Assembly (NCBI GenBank): GCA_031002005.1
Contig: JARYHS010008074.1
Coordinates: 9,494,924 to 9,558,923, forward strand
Length of the DNA: 64,000 bases
Direction: 5' to 3'
Source of the DNA: Vandiemenella viatica
Lineage: Eukaryota > Arthropoda > Insecta > Orthoptera > Morabidae
Position numbers and translations under genes: made by a program. Below are positions 11,584 to 22,040 of the stretch, one piece after another; position 1 is the stretch's first letter, and the number at the start of each line of letters is the position of its first letter. The notes below the pieces were generated by a model that saw only the letters and a program-made list of their open reading frames with translations, did not search any database and was not told where the DNA came from.

Positions 11584-13877
11584 GGCCCATTTAGACGACC
11601 CGACCTGGTCTCCCCAAATCGTGGCCACGGCCCTGAAAACGGGTCGTCTAAAGTGAGCTCCTGGTCACGTTTTAGCCGCGAGACCAGGCAGGGAGGTCGG
11701 GCGGAAATTCCATCCGATTTATGGCATAAGGGTGGGGGTAAGTCAGGCCCCCACCACTCTGCCCTGAAACTGGCTGTGTAAAGCCTCGCCCGGTTGTGCC
11801 AACACTGTCTGGTTACCCGTTTTCTATTATTTTGAAATGGATTCATCCGATAATCAAGAAAAATAAGTATTGAAACAATTGCTGGAGGTGTAAAAGACCC
11901 ACACATTTTATGGTACACCTCACATAGAGTTGCCAGCTTATTTAGAAAAAAAAATAAAACTTATTTGTCTTTTGATGAGGAAAATAAAAGGTATATAAAG
12001 AAAAAAATTAAAATTTAGTCATTTGTTGCCTTAAATACATTTATTTTCGGGCTTACGGGATTAGCAATTAATTGTTGGTTTCATTTCAGTGATACAGCTG
12101 GAACCACCACATCTAGTATAATAAAAAAAAGAGACGCTCATTTTTAAATTTATGGACGCGCTGTCTCTCCTTTCTCATCATCTTGCATTGTCTTTCGTTT
12201 CATTATAAGCGCTAACATGTCGTTTGGAAATTAATTGAATTGTATAATTTACCAAAAATAAATTGTTTCCGCATACTCTATGGTTCGGTTCAGAAACAAC
12301 GGCGAGCGGACACGAGTCGGCTGGATTACAACAATATGAATGGTCCCCCATTATTGCTTTGACTCGGAAGCGATAATTACACACATCAAAGGATGCGAGC
12401 GAGATTGTTTGCAGATGACATAATGCTGTATAAAAGAATCAAAAGGATAGAGGATTGTAAACAGTTTCAGGGTGATCTGGACAGGATATCTAATTGGGTT
12501 GGTAAACATGGAATGAAGATAAATGCAAAGAAGAGTCAGCTTATTTGATTCACAAATAAAAAACAAAAGGTTATTTATGAATATAAGGTGGGGAAAGAAT
12601 TGCTTGCTGAAGACTTGAAATGTAAATATCTTGGAATTACTTTTGATAACAAACTTAACCGGGCAGGACACATAGGACAGGTGGTAGGAAAAGGTTTCAA
12701 AGTTCTGCACTTGTTGGAGAGAGTGATGAGGGGATGTACGAGAGAAGTCAAGGAATTGGGTTACAAAACTTTGTTCAGACAATTGCTCGAATATGGTGGT
12801 GTAGTTTGGGACCCTCATTTTACGTATCAAATACAGGAGTTGGAGAGGGTACAAAAAAGGGCTGCTAGATTTGTTTCTGGAAATTATCGCAGAATGCAAT
12901 CAGTGACGGATATGATAAAGGAGCTGAAATGGGATTCATTGCAAGACAGGAGGAGAATGAGGAGGGTCATGGGAGTGTACAGGGCATATACTGGCGATGA
13001 GGCATGGAAAGATATTGCAATAGGTATGAAAAGTAGTGCATGGAAGGGAAAAGATGACCATGACCACAAGCTGGCACTCGATTTCAGGCACAAGGGTGTA
13101 GGAAGATTCTCTTTTTTAGGTAAGGATGTCAGGGATTGGAATGAGTTACCAAGAGAAATGATGAATAATTTACCGAAAACTTTGAAAGAATTTAAAGATA
13201 AAATTTGTAGATGTCAAATGTAGGTAGGTGCAGGATAGGGGGAAGATGGGTTTGTAGGGAAATTGCCACCGGAGCCTGTGCTCCATTGCAATTAAATTAA
13301 AGATAAAATCGCTTGCCGATAGGTACTTGTTCTTGCATGAGGTTGTGAAACTAGCAGACGAACGTTCAGTTAGACGTGTTCTATACTTTATTCGAAATAA
13401 AGTATTTTCGCATACTTTATTCGTAGGAAAAGTATAACAGCCAAAAATAAAATATGTTACTTTATAATGCAGTATGTTTGGCAACCCTGCCCTCTATCTT
13501 AACAAAGACGCGAGAAATTATGCATTTTAGGTGTCATCCATTAGAAATTCTGGAAATCTTTACCATCCAACACATCTAACAGTCCAAAGTGACTGATCAT
13601 ATAATATTTTTGCACACGTCTCTTTTTTTTTTCTTAGGCTTTTCGCACAATGTCAAACCGACAGGGTTTCACCAAGAATTTGTGATTTTGATAAATATGG
13701 AGCCATATATATTTAATTTAAATATTAGAACTTTAATAAAATTTGTATCTTACTAATTTTATTACTAGTATTACTATTGAATGTGTAAATTTCAGAGCAA
13801 GACTGATATACGCGTGGTGGTAGGCCGCTAGTACAGTGCTACAAGATCGGGCCGGCCGACGGGTCGACTAAATGGGT
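11584..13877 (+). mobile_element. PIF/Harbinger-like element A, copy 1 (split by LINE C)
   Basis: It starts with GGCCCATTTAGACGACCCG and ends with the reverse of nearly the same motif (CGGGTCGACTAAATGGGTCC, 13858-13877). Copies 2 (17126-18370, reversed) and 3 (from 18371) share the whole sequence. Two gene traces face each other: a MADF/Myb-like start on the plus strand (ATG 11837, residues NQEK then VLKQLLEV) and, on the minus strand near 13590-13531, the start of a HARBI1-like nuclease (MCWMVKISRISNG in this mutated copy). Two convergent genes, a DNA-binding protein and a nuclease, are the known Harbinger arrangement. No full transposase remains. A family C LINE interrupts it at 12401-13311. 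Confidence 0.65.
12401..13311 (+). mobile_element. 5'-truncated LINE (family C), copy 1
   Basis: Inserted into element A copy 1: the empty site is seen in copies 2 and 3 (CGAGCGAACAAAAAATCGC). The coding part runs from the catalytic motif of reverse transcriptase (RLFADDIMLYK, 12400-12432) to a stop at 13221-13223. One TGA at 12546-12548 interrupts it before the long open frame 12588-13223. Visible blocks are LDRISNWVGKHGMKINAKKS, KCKYLGITFDNKL, LLEYGGVVWDPHFTYQIQ, RVQKRAARFVSGNY and the C-terminal DWNELPREMMN. The 3' tail ends ATTGCAATTAAATTAAA. Only the palm end, thumb and C-terminus are present, so it cannot move itself. Related copies lie at 1-76, 22767-23690 and 34485-35560. Confidence 0.88.
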
Positions 13878-13909
13878 CCCTTTAGCAGTGTTGCCAACTC
13901 GGAAAGACG

Positions 13910-13985
13910 GAAAGTCGCTACGGGAAGGACAGAATTCCGCTACATTCCGCTACATGCCGCTACGGCTATCGAAATTCCGCTACAA
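13910..13985. repeat. Subterminal CCGCTAC repeats, hAT left end
   Basis: At least four copies of CCGCTAC, three in the form TTCCGCTAC, lie just inside the left terminus, next to one TCGCTACGGG variant. The same motif is repeated inside the right terminus (about 16950-17035), including the palindrome CCGCTACGCGTAGCGG. Such subterminal repeats usually bind the transposase in hAT elements; that role is inferred here. Confidence 0.75.
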
Positions 13986-14357
13986 ATAAATAATTATTGC
14001 AAAGATTATCAATAAAACCTACCCGTAACGATGAAATTTCTTGTTAAACATAAGACGTGAATTCCGAATAAACATTTTAGGTTTCTGCTAGTGTGTATGT
14101 CGAATACTGGATGATTGAAGATTTACGCTGTTGTTTTCGTGGTGTAGTAGCAACACCAGTTGTTTTCGCTTACGAAGATATTTTTATCATACCAATGAAT
14201 ATTTCACAAAATAGGACGGAATTCATTAATCGGTTAAATCACGTAAATGCTTAAGAATGACAATATTGAAGGCTTAAATGATTTAACTTATTTGAAATTA
14301 TACATACATTATTTACTAATCATTTTTGGCAATGGTATAATAATAGTGTAACTACAG

Positions 14358-16656
14358 TCAGTCTTCATCAGACGAGGCAAAGGTTTCAGTTTCACTTTCT
14401 TTAAATTGATACATACATTTACCAAATTTCTTAAGATGATCATTGGTAATTAGATAGGTCAAACAACAACTGTTTTTTGTTTGTAAATCTAATTTCACTC
14501 TTAGCAGATCACTGAGTGTTTGAGGTTTCAAGTGGTTCCTTTTTTTGGTCTTTATATCACCCATCATAGAGAAAACTCTTTCTACTTCTGCATTTCCATG
14601 TGGCAATATTAACAACAATTTTGCTAACTTGCAAATGTTTGAAAAAACATACTCTCCTTCAAAAGGACGCCATTTAACTTTAACAACTCTTCTTTTTCTT
14701 CTTCCGAAAAATAGTATGGGAGCTTGCCGATTCTTTTACCACTTCCTGTTTGTTTATTTTAGATTCAAATCTCGTCGCAATTTCCGAAACGTCACACTTT
14801 TTCTCAACATTTTGGTTCAATGCATTACTTGGAATAAGAAATGACATATTCTTAAAGAGGTTGTCGGTCACTGGAAATCTTTTGAAAGATTCGCTGACAC
14901 ATTTTTGATAAAACTTGACACAGACTAGTCTGAATTGCTCCTTGTCCCTTTCACTACACTCTGATAACACTTTCATAGTATGTTCCCCAACATTCACTTG
15001 TCCTACAGGGAGTAACACGTGAGGATCAAACACGTCCAATTTATCTAAATTGTTCTCATTATTAAAGTGAATGGGTTTTACGAAGTTCGCAGACAAAATT
15101 CTGACAAATCTTCTGCTTTCAGGATAGAGATCTTGGATAGATACCTTCTGTGACTGAAACATGGCATTGAATTGATTGAATGCAGGTAAGACATGACTCA
15201 GAAAGTGAAGGTACGCTTTGATGTAAGGATTTTGAAGATCTGAATAAATCATGTTGCCCACTGGATTTTTGTCCTCAAATGCTGCATCTCTGAACAATTC
15301 AACGAGTACATTCCACTGTTGTAGAATACGATCAACACAGTTCGACAACGCTAGCCATCTAGTCTTACTCGGACTTAAGATCTTTAATTCAGAAGCATGC
15401 ATAAACTTTTGAAATTCCAGCAAAATGCATTGTCGTTTTGGAGAACGGGAAAAATAGTTATAAATATTGTGCAACAAGGCTTCAACATAAGTAGGAATTT
15501 CATTTGATGCTGCTACGGCAACAAGATGTGCTGAGTGACATATACAGCTGTTTACAAAAACTTCTGGATTGTCATTCACAAGATGGATTTTGAATGATTC
15601 ATTTTTACCAAGCATAACACTGGCGTTATCAGAGCAAAATCCTATTAAATTTTGAACATTTAATTCAAAATTAGACAGACAACTGCTGAAAAGTCTGTAA
15701 AGCCCTTTAGCATTACCATCATCACTACAAATAGGGATTAAGTCAAGAAGTTGGGTCTTAACTTCGTCATGGTATATGTATCTTGCTAAAATACACAAAA
15801 ACCTGTTATTACTAATATCAGTACTCTCATCTATGAGGACCGAAAAAGCATTGTCTTTAAGTTCTTTAGTTACATCATCCTTGATTTTTGATGATAGAAC
15901 ATTTCGAATAATAGCTGTACACTTTATGCGACTTTGTTGAACGATTTTTGCAATTGTTGAATCCTTGAAATTCAGTTTTGCAACTTTAACAATATGACTG
16001 ACTACACTGAAACTAAGATTATGAGCAGCAACTAATAAACTAAATCTTATATCTGCTACTATAGCTTCAGATTCTTCTGTCTTGAAAATCTGAAAGAAAA
16101 AAGAAAAGAACTAGATTTGTATATGTAGTTCAAATAATTGAAATAATATAAAACAATAATCGCAGCAAATTATAAGAAGTTCTGGTGTATTAGATTGGAT
16201 CGCCTTTCTGATATCATGTTATTTTTTATAAATTATACATCAACAAACACCGGTATTCAAACCGAGGCCGTCAGAATGAGAGGCCCCTGGCTAAGTCATT
16301 AATTGCCAAACTCAACGTTTATTTACTCACACGTGGTGCAAATAAAAACCTAGTTTAATTACCTGAGAAATCTGTTTTGTGTTGTCGATGGCTTTCACGT
16401 TCTTCAAGTGTCTTTGACTTTCACTATGCTTTACCAGATCACTTCTTTTCGCACCCAATACAACATTGCAAGCCCTACACTTCGCTTTTGAATTGTCCTC
16501 TTTCACTGGTAGTATCCACTTTGAAAAAATATCTTCATTTAACCACTTTTCTGAAAATAACTGTTTTCTCGACTTTATTTGACCTTTCGGTAATTCTCGA
16601 CGGTATTCTCGTGTTTTCTTGGGTGTAGAACAACCCACTTCTTCTGTATCACTCAT
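14358..16656 (-). CDS. hAT transposase with BED zinc finger (one frameshift)
   Basis: Two exons on the minus strand: 16656-16363 and 16089-14358. The intron has GT at 16362 and a TTTCTTTCAG acceptor ending at 16090. Exon 1 is started at MSDTEEVGC (16656); an upstream in-frame ATG at 16716 would add 20 residues. It holds a BED finger (CRAC about residues 62-65, then HSESQRH). Exon 2 is open from its first codon and carries LIDESTDIS, FCSDNASVMLG, CICHSAHLVAVAASN and SKTRWLALSNCVDRILQQ, the RNase-H-like catalytic body. Near 14730-14760 a one- or two-base shift moves the frame. The C-terminal dimerisation block LPHGNAEVERVFSMMGDIKT follows, with a stop at 14358. The product would be nearly 700 residues, the usual hAT size. 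It cuts and pastes the element at the CAGTG ends. The shift may be a mutation or an assembly error. Confidence 0.85.
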
Positions 16657-16949
16657 CACGCACCCCTTGTTACTTGCAACAATTATTAGCAAACTCGTAC
16701 TGAAGGCCCGAAGCAAACGTGTTTAAAACCGAAGAGCAAGCATATAGGCGCTACAAGAAGAGCGGGTAAATACAGTTGAGGGGATTCACAACCAATCTGC
16801 CTGTTTTTATTGGTTATTCAATTGCGTAAGGGTTTGTAATGATTTATTTTAGCTGGCTTAGATTCCAGGGAAGACATTATTAACAAAATGAATATTTATT
16901 CTTAAGAAATTCATTTTCGAAAGTTATAGCAATGAACATAGCAAAATGT

Positions 16950-17035
16950 CGCTACGTTTTCGACAGTTTTCACATTTCGCCGCTCTGTCTCCCGAGGGGT
17001 AAAATTCCGCTACGCGTAGCGGAATTCCGCTACGG
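16950..17035. repeat. Subterminal CCGCTAC repeats, hAT right end
   Basis: The motif CGCTAC occurs at 16950, and ATTCCGCTAC at about 17004 and 17025, on both sides of the palindrome centre CGCGTAGCGG. It mirrors the left-end cluster and would lie within the transposase binding zone. Confidence 0.65.
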
Positions 17036-17047
17036 TTGGCAACACTG

Positions 17048-18370
17048 CCCTTTAGACGACCCGTACCCGATCACCCTGTCCCGTTCCGATTTCACTTTCC
17101 TCCCGTTGACAGTGTGTTGTATTTAGACGACCCGTCGGCCGGCCCGATCTGGTACCACCGTACTAACACCATGCGTATATCCGTTTAGCTCTGAAATTTG
17201 TACGTTCCATTTAACACCAATTAAATTAGTTGGTTACAAATTTTGTTAATGTTCTAATATCTAAATTAAATATGTATGGCCCCACATTTAACAAAACCAC
17301 AAATTCTTGGTGTAACCCTGACTGTTTTACATCGTGAGAAAAGACTAGAAAAAAAGAAAAAATCTTGTGCCAAGTAATTATATCTACAAAGTCATTTGTT
17401 CAGTCACTTAGACTCTTAGATGTGTTGGATGGTGAAGACGTCCGGATTTTCCAACGGATGACACCTAAAATGCCTCATTTCTCGCGTCATTGTTATGATG
17501 TTCCTGTGAAGTTAGGGTTGCCAAACATACTGTATTATAAAGTATCATATTTTATTTTTGGCTGTTATACTTTTTGCTGCGAATAAAGAATGCGAAAATA
17601 CTTTATTTCGAATAAAGTATACAACATATGCAACTTAACATTCGTCTGCTAGTTTCACAACCCCATGCAAGAAAAAGTGCCTATCGGCAAGCGATTTTTT
17701 GTTCGCTCGCATCCTTTGATCTTCGGAGTCGAGGCAATAAAGCGGACCATTCATATTGTTGTACTCCACTCGACTCCTGTCCGCTCGCCGTTATTTCTGA
17801 ACCGAACCATAAAGTATGTGGAAACAATTTATTTTTGCTAAACTATACTATTCAATTAATTTCCAAAAGACATGTTAGTGCTTATGATGAAACGAAATAA
17901 ATGCAAGTTGGTGGGAAAGGAGAAACAGAGCGTCCATAAATTTAAAAATGAGCGTCTCTTTTTTTGTTATACTAGATGTGGAATGTGGCTCCAGCTGTAA
18001 CACTGAAATGAAACCAACAATTAATAAATAGTCAAGTAAGCCCGAAAATAAATGTATTTAAGGCAGTAAATAGCTAAATTTTATTTTTTTTTTCCTTATA
18101 CTTTTTATTTTCCTCTTTAATAGACAAATATACTTTAAAAAAAAAAAATAAGTTTGCAACTTTTTATGAAGTGTCCCATAAACATTTGTGGGTCTTTTAC
18201 ACCTCCATTAACTCTATCAATACTTATTTTTCTTACTCCCACCCTTTCGCCCGACCTCCCTACCTGGTCTCGCGTCAAAAACGTGACTAGGAGCTCAGTT
18301 TAGACGACCCCATTTCAAGACCGTAGGGGCGTGGCCACGATTTAGGGAGACCAGGTCGGGTCGTCTAAAG
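17048..18370 (-). mobile_element. PIF/Harbinger-like element A, copy 2 (reversed)
   Basis: This is the reverse complement of copy 1 without its LINE. The homologous part runs from TTTAGACGACCCGTCGGCC (17126) to the end at about 18370. Bases 17048-17125 are a separate scrap that begins with the same TTTAGACGACCCG terminal motif. The HARBI1-like start is best preserved here on the plus strand (about 17411-17490: LLDVLDGEDVRIFQRMTPKM), matching the FRMTPEMF-type start of HARBI1-like nucleases. The MADF/Myb end lies near 18220-18160 on the minus strand and is decayed. No nuclease core is present. Confidence 0.65.
17392..17499 (+). pseudogene. HARBI1-like nuclease N-terminal fragment
   Basis: Reads TKSFVQSLRLLDVLDGEDVR and then IFQRMTPKMPHFS. 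In PIF/Harbinger nucleases this region lies just before the catalytic DDE domain. Copies 1 and 3 hold the same segment on their minus strands (13590-13531 and 25795-25749), each with changes. The catalytic domain is missing in all three, so they probably derive from one internally deleted element. Confidence 0.55.
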
Positions 18371-18386
18371 GGGCCTTTAGACGACC
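18357..18386. repeat. Palindromic junction between Harbinger copies 2 and 3
   Basis: GGGTCGTCTAAA, GGGGCC, TTTAGACGACCC: perfect 12-bp arms with a six-base centre. The inverted symmetry extends outwards for tens of bases on each side because two copies of the same terminus meet head to head. A similar but imperfect junction existed at 13858-13885 before the hAT insertion. Confidence 0.85.
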
Positions 18387-18617
18387 CGACCTGGTCTCCC
18401 TAAATCGTGGCCACGCCTCTTCAGCCCTGAAATCGGGTCTTCTAAAGTAAGCTGTTCACGTTTTTGCGGCGATACCAGACAGGGAGATCGGGTGGAAATT
18501 CCATCCGATTTAGGGTGTAAAGGTGGGGGTATGATTGGGTCCCCACCATACTACTTTGAAAACTGGCCGGTTTTGCTCACACTGCCTGGTTCTCCGTTTT
18601 TTTTTATTATTTTGAGA

Positions 18618-18740
18618 TGAATGGATCCGCTAATCAAGAAAAAGAAGTATTAACAGAGTTGCTGGATGTGTACAAGACACACAAATTTTTATGCGACACC
18701 TCATATTGGGTTTCCAACTTATTTAGAAAAAAATAAAGTA
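18618..18740 (+). pseudogene. MADF/Myb-like N-terminal fragment of Harbinger ORF
   Basis: From ATG 18618 the frame reads MNGSANQEKEVLTELLDVYK, then THKFLCDTSYW, and stops at TAA. A helix ending in the ELLxVYKxHxFLWD pattern is how MADF-like domains begin. In Harbinger elements a protein of this class helps the nuclease enter the nucleus and bind the termini (family knowledge). The expected Trp is Cys in this copy and the frame ends after about 40 residues. Confidence 0.45.
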
Positions 18741-18846
18741 TATTTGTCTTTTTTAGAGGAAAATGAAAAGTATATGAGAGGAAAAAAAGTATTTATAAAC
18801 GTTTCTCGGGAAACAAACCGAGTAATATCATTACTGATGCACAAAA

Positions 18847-18879
18847 TTTCGGCGACTTTAACTCCGTCGCCATCTTCAG
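18847..18879 (-). ncRNA. Hammerhead-like core, PLE1 left arm
   Basis: Minus strand: CTGAAGA (18879-18873), stem II GGCGAC (18871-18866) paired with GTCGCC (18856-18851), then GAAA (18850-18847). CTGANGA plus GAAA separated by a perfect six-base-pair stem is the hammerhead core pattern. Stems I and III are less clear. Confidence 0.55.
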
Positions 18880-19085
18880 GTGCAGTTGTAAGTCTTGAAG
18901 TCAACCTTGAGTGTGTTGTTTGAAAACTCGCATGGCAACGACAGACGTTGTTATGTTGCCTAGCAGCATCTCAGACGTCATTAGACGCCCGCGGAACACA
19001 AAAATCAGAACGTTGGTGACGAGCAGCCACAATAACAGGAATCCATGCATCACTTATCTGGAACCCACAATCCCTGTTAACCAAA

Positions 19086-19616
19086 TCAGACGCGAGGCAA
19101 ATTTAATGCTTCTTTAATGACGCTGTCCCAGAAGCCTCTCGCATGTGTCAGCACCTTAGTCGCTTCGAAATCGAAACCATGTCCTTCTGCCAAACTATGT
19201 TCCGCCACTGCTGATTTGTCTTTCTGCCCCAGGCGAACATATCGGGCGTGTTCCAAACAACGTTGTTGTACGCACCGTATCGTCTGGCCGATGTATTTCT
19301 TTCCACATTCACACGGGATGCAGTAAACTCCGGGTGTACGAAGGGCAAGGTCATCTTTTGGAGAGCGCAAAATGTTTCTCGATTTTGGTGGTGGTAGGAA
19401 AATGGTCTTAATGCCATTTCTTGCCAGGACTCTTCCAACCCTAGATGTTGTGGCGCCAGAGTACGGCAAGAAGGCTAATTTATAGTGTGGACCATTATCG
19501 TGTTTGTTAGGCCTGCGTTTCATTTCCCGGAATGCCAACTGTATCTGATGTTCATTGTATCCATTCTTTTTGAAGGTATCACGTAGATGTTTTAACTCAC
19601 TAGGAATGGGTACAAT
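19086..19616 (-). pseudogene. Penelope GIY-YIG endonuclease domain, left arm
   Basis: Open on the minus strand from the loop (SELKHLRDTFKKNGYNEHQ) through AFLPYSGATTSRVGRVLARN and KSRNILRSPKDDLALRT to the nuclease motif GVYCIPCECGKKYIGQT, then EHARYVRLGQKDKSAVAEHS and a final stop at 19086. The GIY (as GVY) and YIG elements and the Cys pair of the linker are all present. In Penelope elements this domain nicks DNA for insertion. The reverse transcriptase half is absent. The reading frame continues upstream into element B, but that part is not Penelope sequence. Confidence 0.85.
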
Positions 19617-21013
19617 GAACATCAGATACATAAGTACAGATGTTTGGTCCACCGACCGGGTTGGAGTGTTATGCAGCACCTGAGCCGAAGCCCTCATCCG
19701 CCACTCCGACCACACCATGCTATCATACCACTTCACTACGCCGCGGAATTGGAACTCTTCCGAATCACCCGCCACTACAGCGGGGACGGTGAGGCAAGGC
19801 GCTTTTGCCACCCTCTGATAGGGTGCCCACGGGGTAGTGCGCTAAGCTAGCGCCCGCCACGAACCAGGCCGAAGACCCTTCCAAAAACCTGGCCGTATAG
19901 TAATGCCTCTCTGTGGTTACCACACTAAGCCCCCAGCCCAGCCCAAACCCAGCGGGGCGGGCGGAAGCCTTAGCGACCGATAGCCGTGCAAGAAGGCCTC
20001 CCAGCATACACCACGCCAGCAGTCCGGACGTATCGTCCCCGAACGCAGCGTCCCACACCGGGGGGGGATGCTCCTAGTATGCTTTCTCCCGCGCCCGCCC
20101 GACACTTGTGTCCAGTACAATCACAGGATCCTACACTCCAGTCCCAGCTCCACAGAAAACCGTCGCAGCGCACGATCCCGCAGCAGAGTTCCGAAGGTCC
20201 CCACCGCGTTCACAAGGTGTATGTTGCCCCACCCCTGGCAAGCCATTGCGCTACCGGTTCACACATATGTAGTGAACCTACAATGGCAACATAGAGACAT
20301 GCTCCCACCAGCAGGAATGTAATCCTGAGCCCCCGGGGTTGAGCCCAGAGGCGGCATCCGCAACCAAGCACAGCCCCCGAGACCGTGGTTCTGGCTCCTT
20401 CATACGACTCCGGGGTCTATGCTACGCTGACAGCAGGGGTGCACTAAGCCCCTGGGATGCTTGGTCTTCGTTCACCAGGACACCCCCAGCACCGGAGCAG
20501 TCAGGGCAAGGTTGCTCACTGCACTTGAGCTGCGGCCAACACTGTAGTGCGCCTATCTGCAGCTCGACTACCCACAAGCCATCCGTCGAGCAGGGGACAT
20601 GGTCCCTCCTGAACCCCCAGCCTCTAGCCAGGGGCGACGGGACTGTGGACATCAGGAATGAGTACCGGGGGCGGCGAAGGCGGTACGAACCCGCCTCCTA
20701 CATCCACCCCCTACAAGGACCCAATTCCCAGCAATTCCCCTCTCTTGGTAGACGCAATAGGTACAAGACCAAAACTAGCTGTTTCAAAGTTAGCCAATCA
20801 TCACAATTCATATTAAGTTCATTACAGACACCTCCAGCTCAATCAACCTACCACATCCTCCAGAGGGAGAAAATTTCCCCCAATGCTCTAACTTGCACCT
20901 ATAGAGATACAAGTAAAGCATCGGGGAGGCTCGGGAACCCCGGGTGTGCCAAACCCGCCATCTGAGTCTCCCCGAAGGGAGGCCCAGACCTCTGGGGGAG
21001 AACATCAGATACA
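19617..21013. mobile_element. GC-rich non-coding insertion (element B) with 14-bp target duplication
   Basis: Element 19631-20999 (1,369 bp), flanked by perfect GAACATCAGATACA copies (19617-19630 and 21000-21013). A 14-bp duplication suggests LINE-type target-primed insertion. It is GC-rich with no domain in any frame; the open frames inside are shadows of base composition. It shares blocks with 28440-28700 (for example CCACGAACCAGGCC and GCAACCAAGCACAGC, in the same order). That second copy follows a LINE ORF1, so B may be the untranslated part of that LINE family or of a SINE-like derivative. No A-rich tail is visible at either end. Confidence 0.7.
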
Positions 21014-21460
21014 GTTGGCATTCCGAGAAATGAAAAGCAGGCCTAATAAACACGATAATGGTCCACACGATAAATTAGCCTTCTTGCCGTAAACTGGCGC
21101 CACAACATCTAGGGTCGGAAAAGTCCCGGCAAGAAATGGCATCAAGACCATTTTCCTACCACCACCAAAATTGAGAAACATTTTGCGCTCTCCAAAAGAT
21201 GACCTTGCCCTTCGTACACCCGGAGTTTACTGCATCCCGTGTGAATGTGTTGTTTGGAACACGCCCGACATGTTTGCCTGGGGCAGAAAGACAAATCAGC
21301 AGTGGTGGTACATAGTTTGGCAGTAGGACATGGTTTCGATTTCGAAGCGACTAAGGTGCTGACACATGCTTCTGGGACAGCGTCATTAAAGAAGCATTTG
21401 AAATTTGCCTCGCGTCTAATTTGGTTACCAGGGATTGTGGATTCCAGATAAGTGATGCAT
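21014..21460 (+). pseudogene. Penelope GIY-YIG endonuclease relic, right arm
   Basis: Reads as the mirror of the left arm (HTPGVYCIPCEC-like near 21220-21247). About 52 bases, containing the YIG part of the motif, are missing at about 21249. A stop in the GATTSR region near 21092 (TAA) and later frame changes add damage. The deletion is bounded by a short GT repeat in the left arm, so it looks like a small slip or repair deletion. Non-functional. Confidence 0.75.
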
Positions 21461-21618
21461 AGATTCCTGTTATTGTGGCTGCTCGTCACCAACGTTCTGA
21501 TTTTTGTGTTCCGCGGGCGTCTAATGACGTCTGAGATGCTGCTAGGCAAACGTCTGTCGTTGCCATGCTTGTTTTCAAACAACACGCTCAAGGTTGACTT
21601 CAAGACTTACAACTGCAC

Positions 21619-21652
21619 CTGAAGATGGCGACGGAGTATAAAGTCGTCGAAA
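21619..21652 (+). ncRNA. Hammerhead-like core, PLE1 right arm
   Basis: CTGAAGA (21619-21625), stem II GGCGAC (21627-21632) with GTCGTC (21643-21648; one G-U pair), GAAA (21649-21652). The copy in the left arm has GTCGCC, so the C-to-T change keeps pairing. Confidence 0.55.
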
Positions 21653-21704
21653 TGTTGTGCATTAGCAATGATATCTCTCGGTTTGTTTCCCGAGAAACGT
21701 TTAT

Positions 21705-21742
21705 AAATAAACAACGCCGAGAAAAATTGCATTCACGAAAAT
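21705..21742 (+). repeat. One-sided 38-bp end extension of PLE1
   Basis: Sequence beyond the inverted arm, absent from the left end. It contains GCCGAGAAAAATTGCATTCAC. The PLE2 extension (33505-33539) contains GCCAGGAAAGCCTGCATTCAC at the same place, so the two share spacing and the GCATTCAC block. Confidence 0.7.
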
Positions 21743-22040
21743 AAAGTATTTTTAAATTACTTATTTATTCCCTATAACACCTATGTTTTCGGACTTACAG
21801 TACTATTAATATTTGTATTCATTTCAAAGTGTTACAGCTAGATACACATTCTAATAATAGTATTATAAATAAATGAACACTTACAGTATTTTTAAATTTA
21901 AGGACAATCTATTTCTCCCTTCCCACCATCTTGAATTTATTACGGTTCATCATAACCGCTGACATCTCGTTTGGAAATGAATTTAATAGTATAGTTCACC
22001 AAAAATAAATTATTTCCGCATACTTTATGGTTAGGGTAAC

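Larger units (their letters stand above)
13878..17055 (-). mobile_element. Nearly intact hAT transposon (3,162 bp) with 8-bp target duplication
   Basis: Element 13886-17047, flanked by perfect CCCTTTAG copies (13878-13885 and 17048-17055). Both termini read CAGTGTTGCCAAC inward, a 13-bp perfect terminal inverted repeat in the hAT style. The TSD lies in the terminal motif of Harbinger element A, so the insertion is younger than copy 1 and its neighbour. One transposase gene fills the minus strand, with a BED zinc finger, one intron and a single visible frameshift. Of all coding elements in the window this is the best preserved. Confidence 0.93.
18786..21751. mobile_element. Penelope-like element PLE1, palindromic partial dimer
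   Basis: Element 18795-21742, flanked by AAAGTATTT (18786-18794 and 21743-21751). Its left arm (18795-19607, minus sense) and right arm (19608-19630 plus 21014-21704, plus sense) are inverted copies of the 3' half of a Penelope element. A 37-bp stretch (19571-19607) occurs only in the left arm and forms the loop. The right end has an extra 38 bp (21705-21742) not in the left arm. Inverted partial copies and one-sided extensions are known for Penelope-type insertions. Element B is inserted near the centre (19631-20999). Confidence 0.8.

Noticed and set aside
19086..19350. GIY-YIG homing endonuclease or host nuclease
   Set aside because: Linker and flanks match Penelope elements, and the same domain follows the RT in PLE2.
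19644..20965. Several long open frames in the GC-rich element B
   Set aside because: Overlapping frames on both strands, no domain, explained by low stop frequency in GC-rich sequence.
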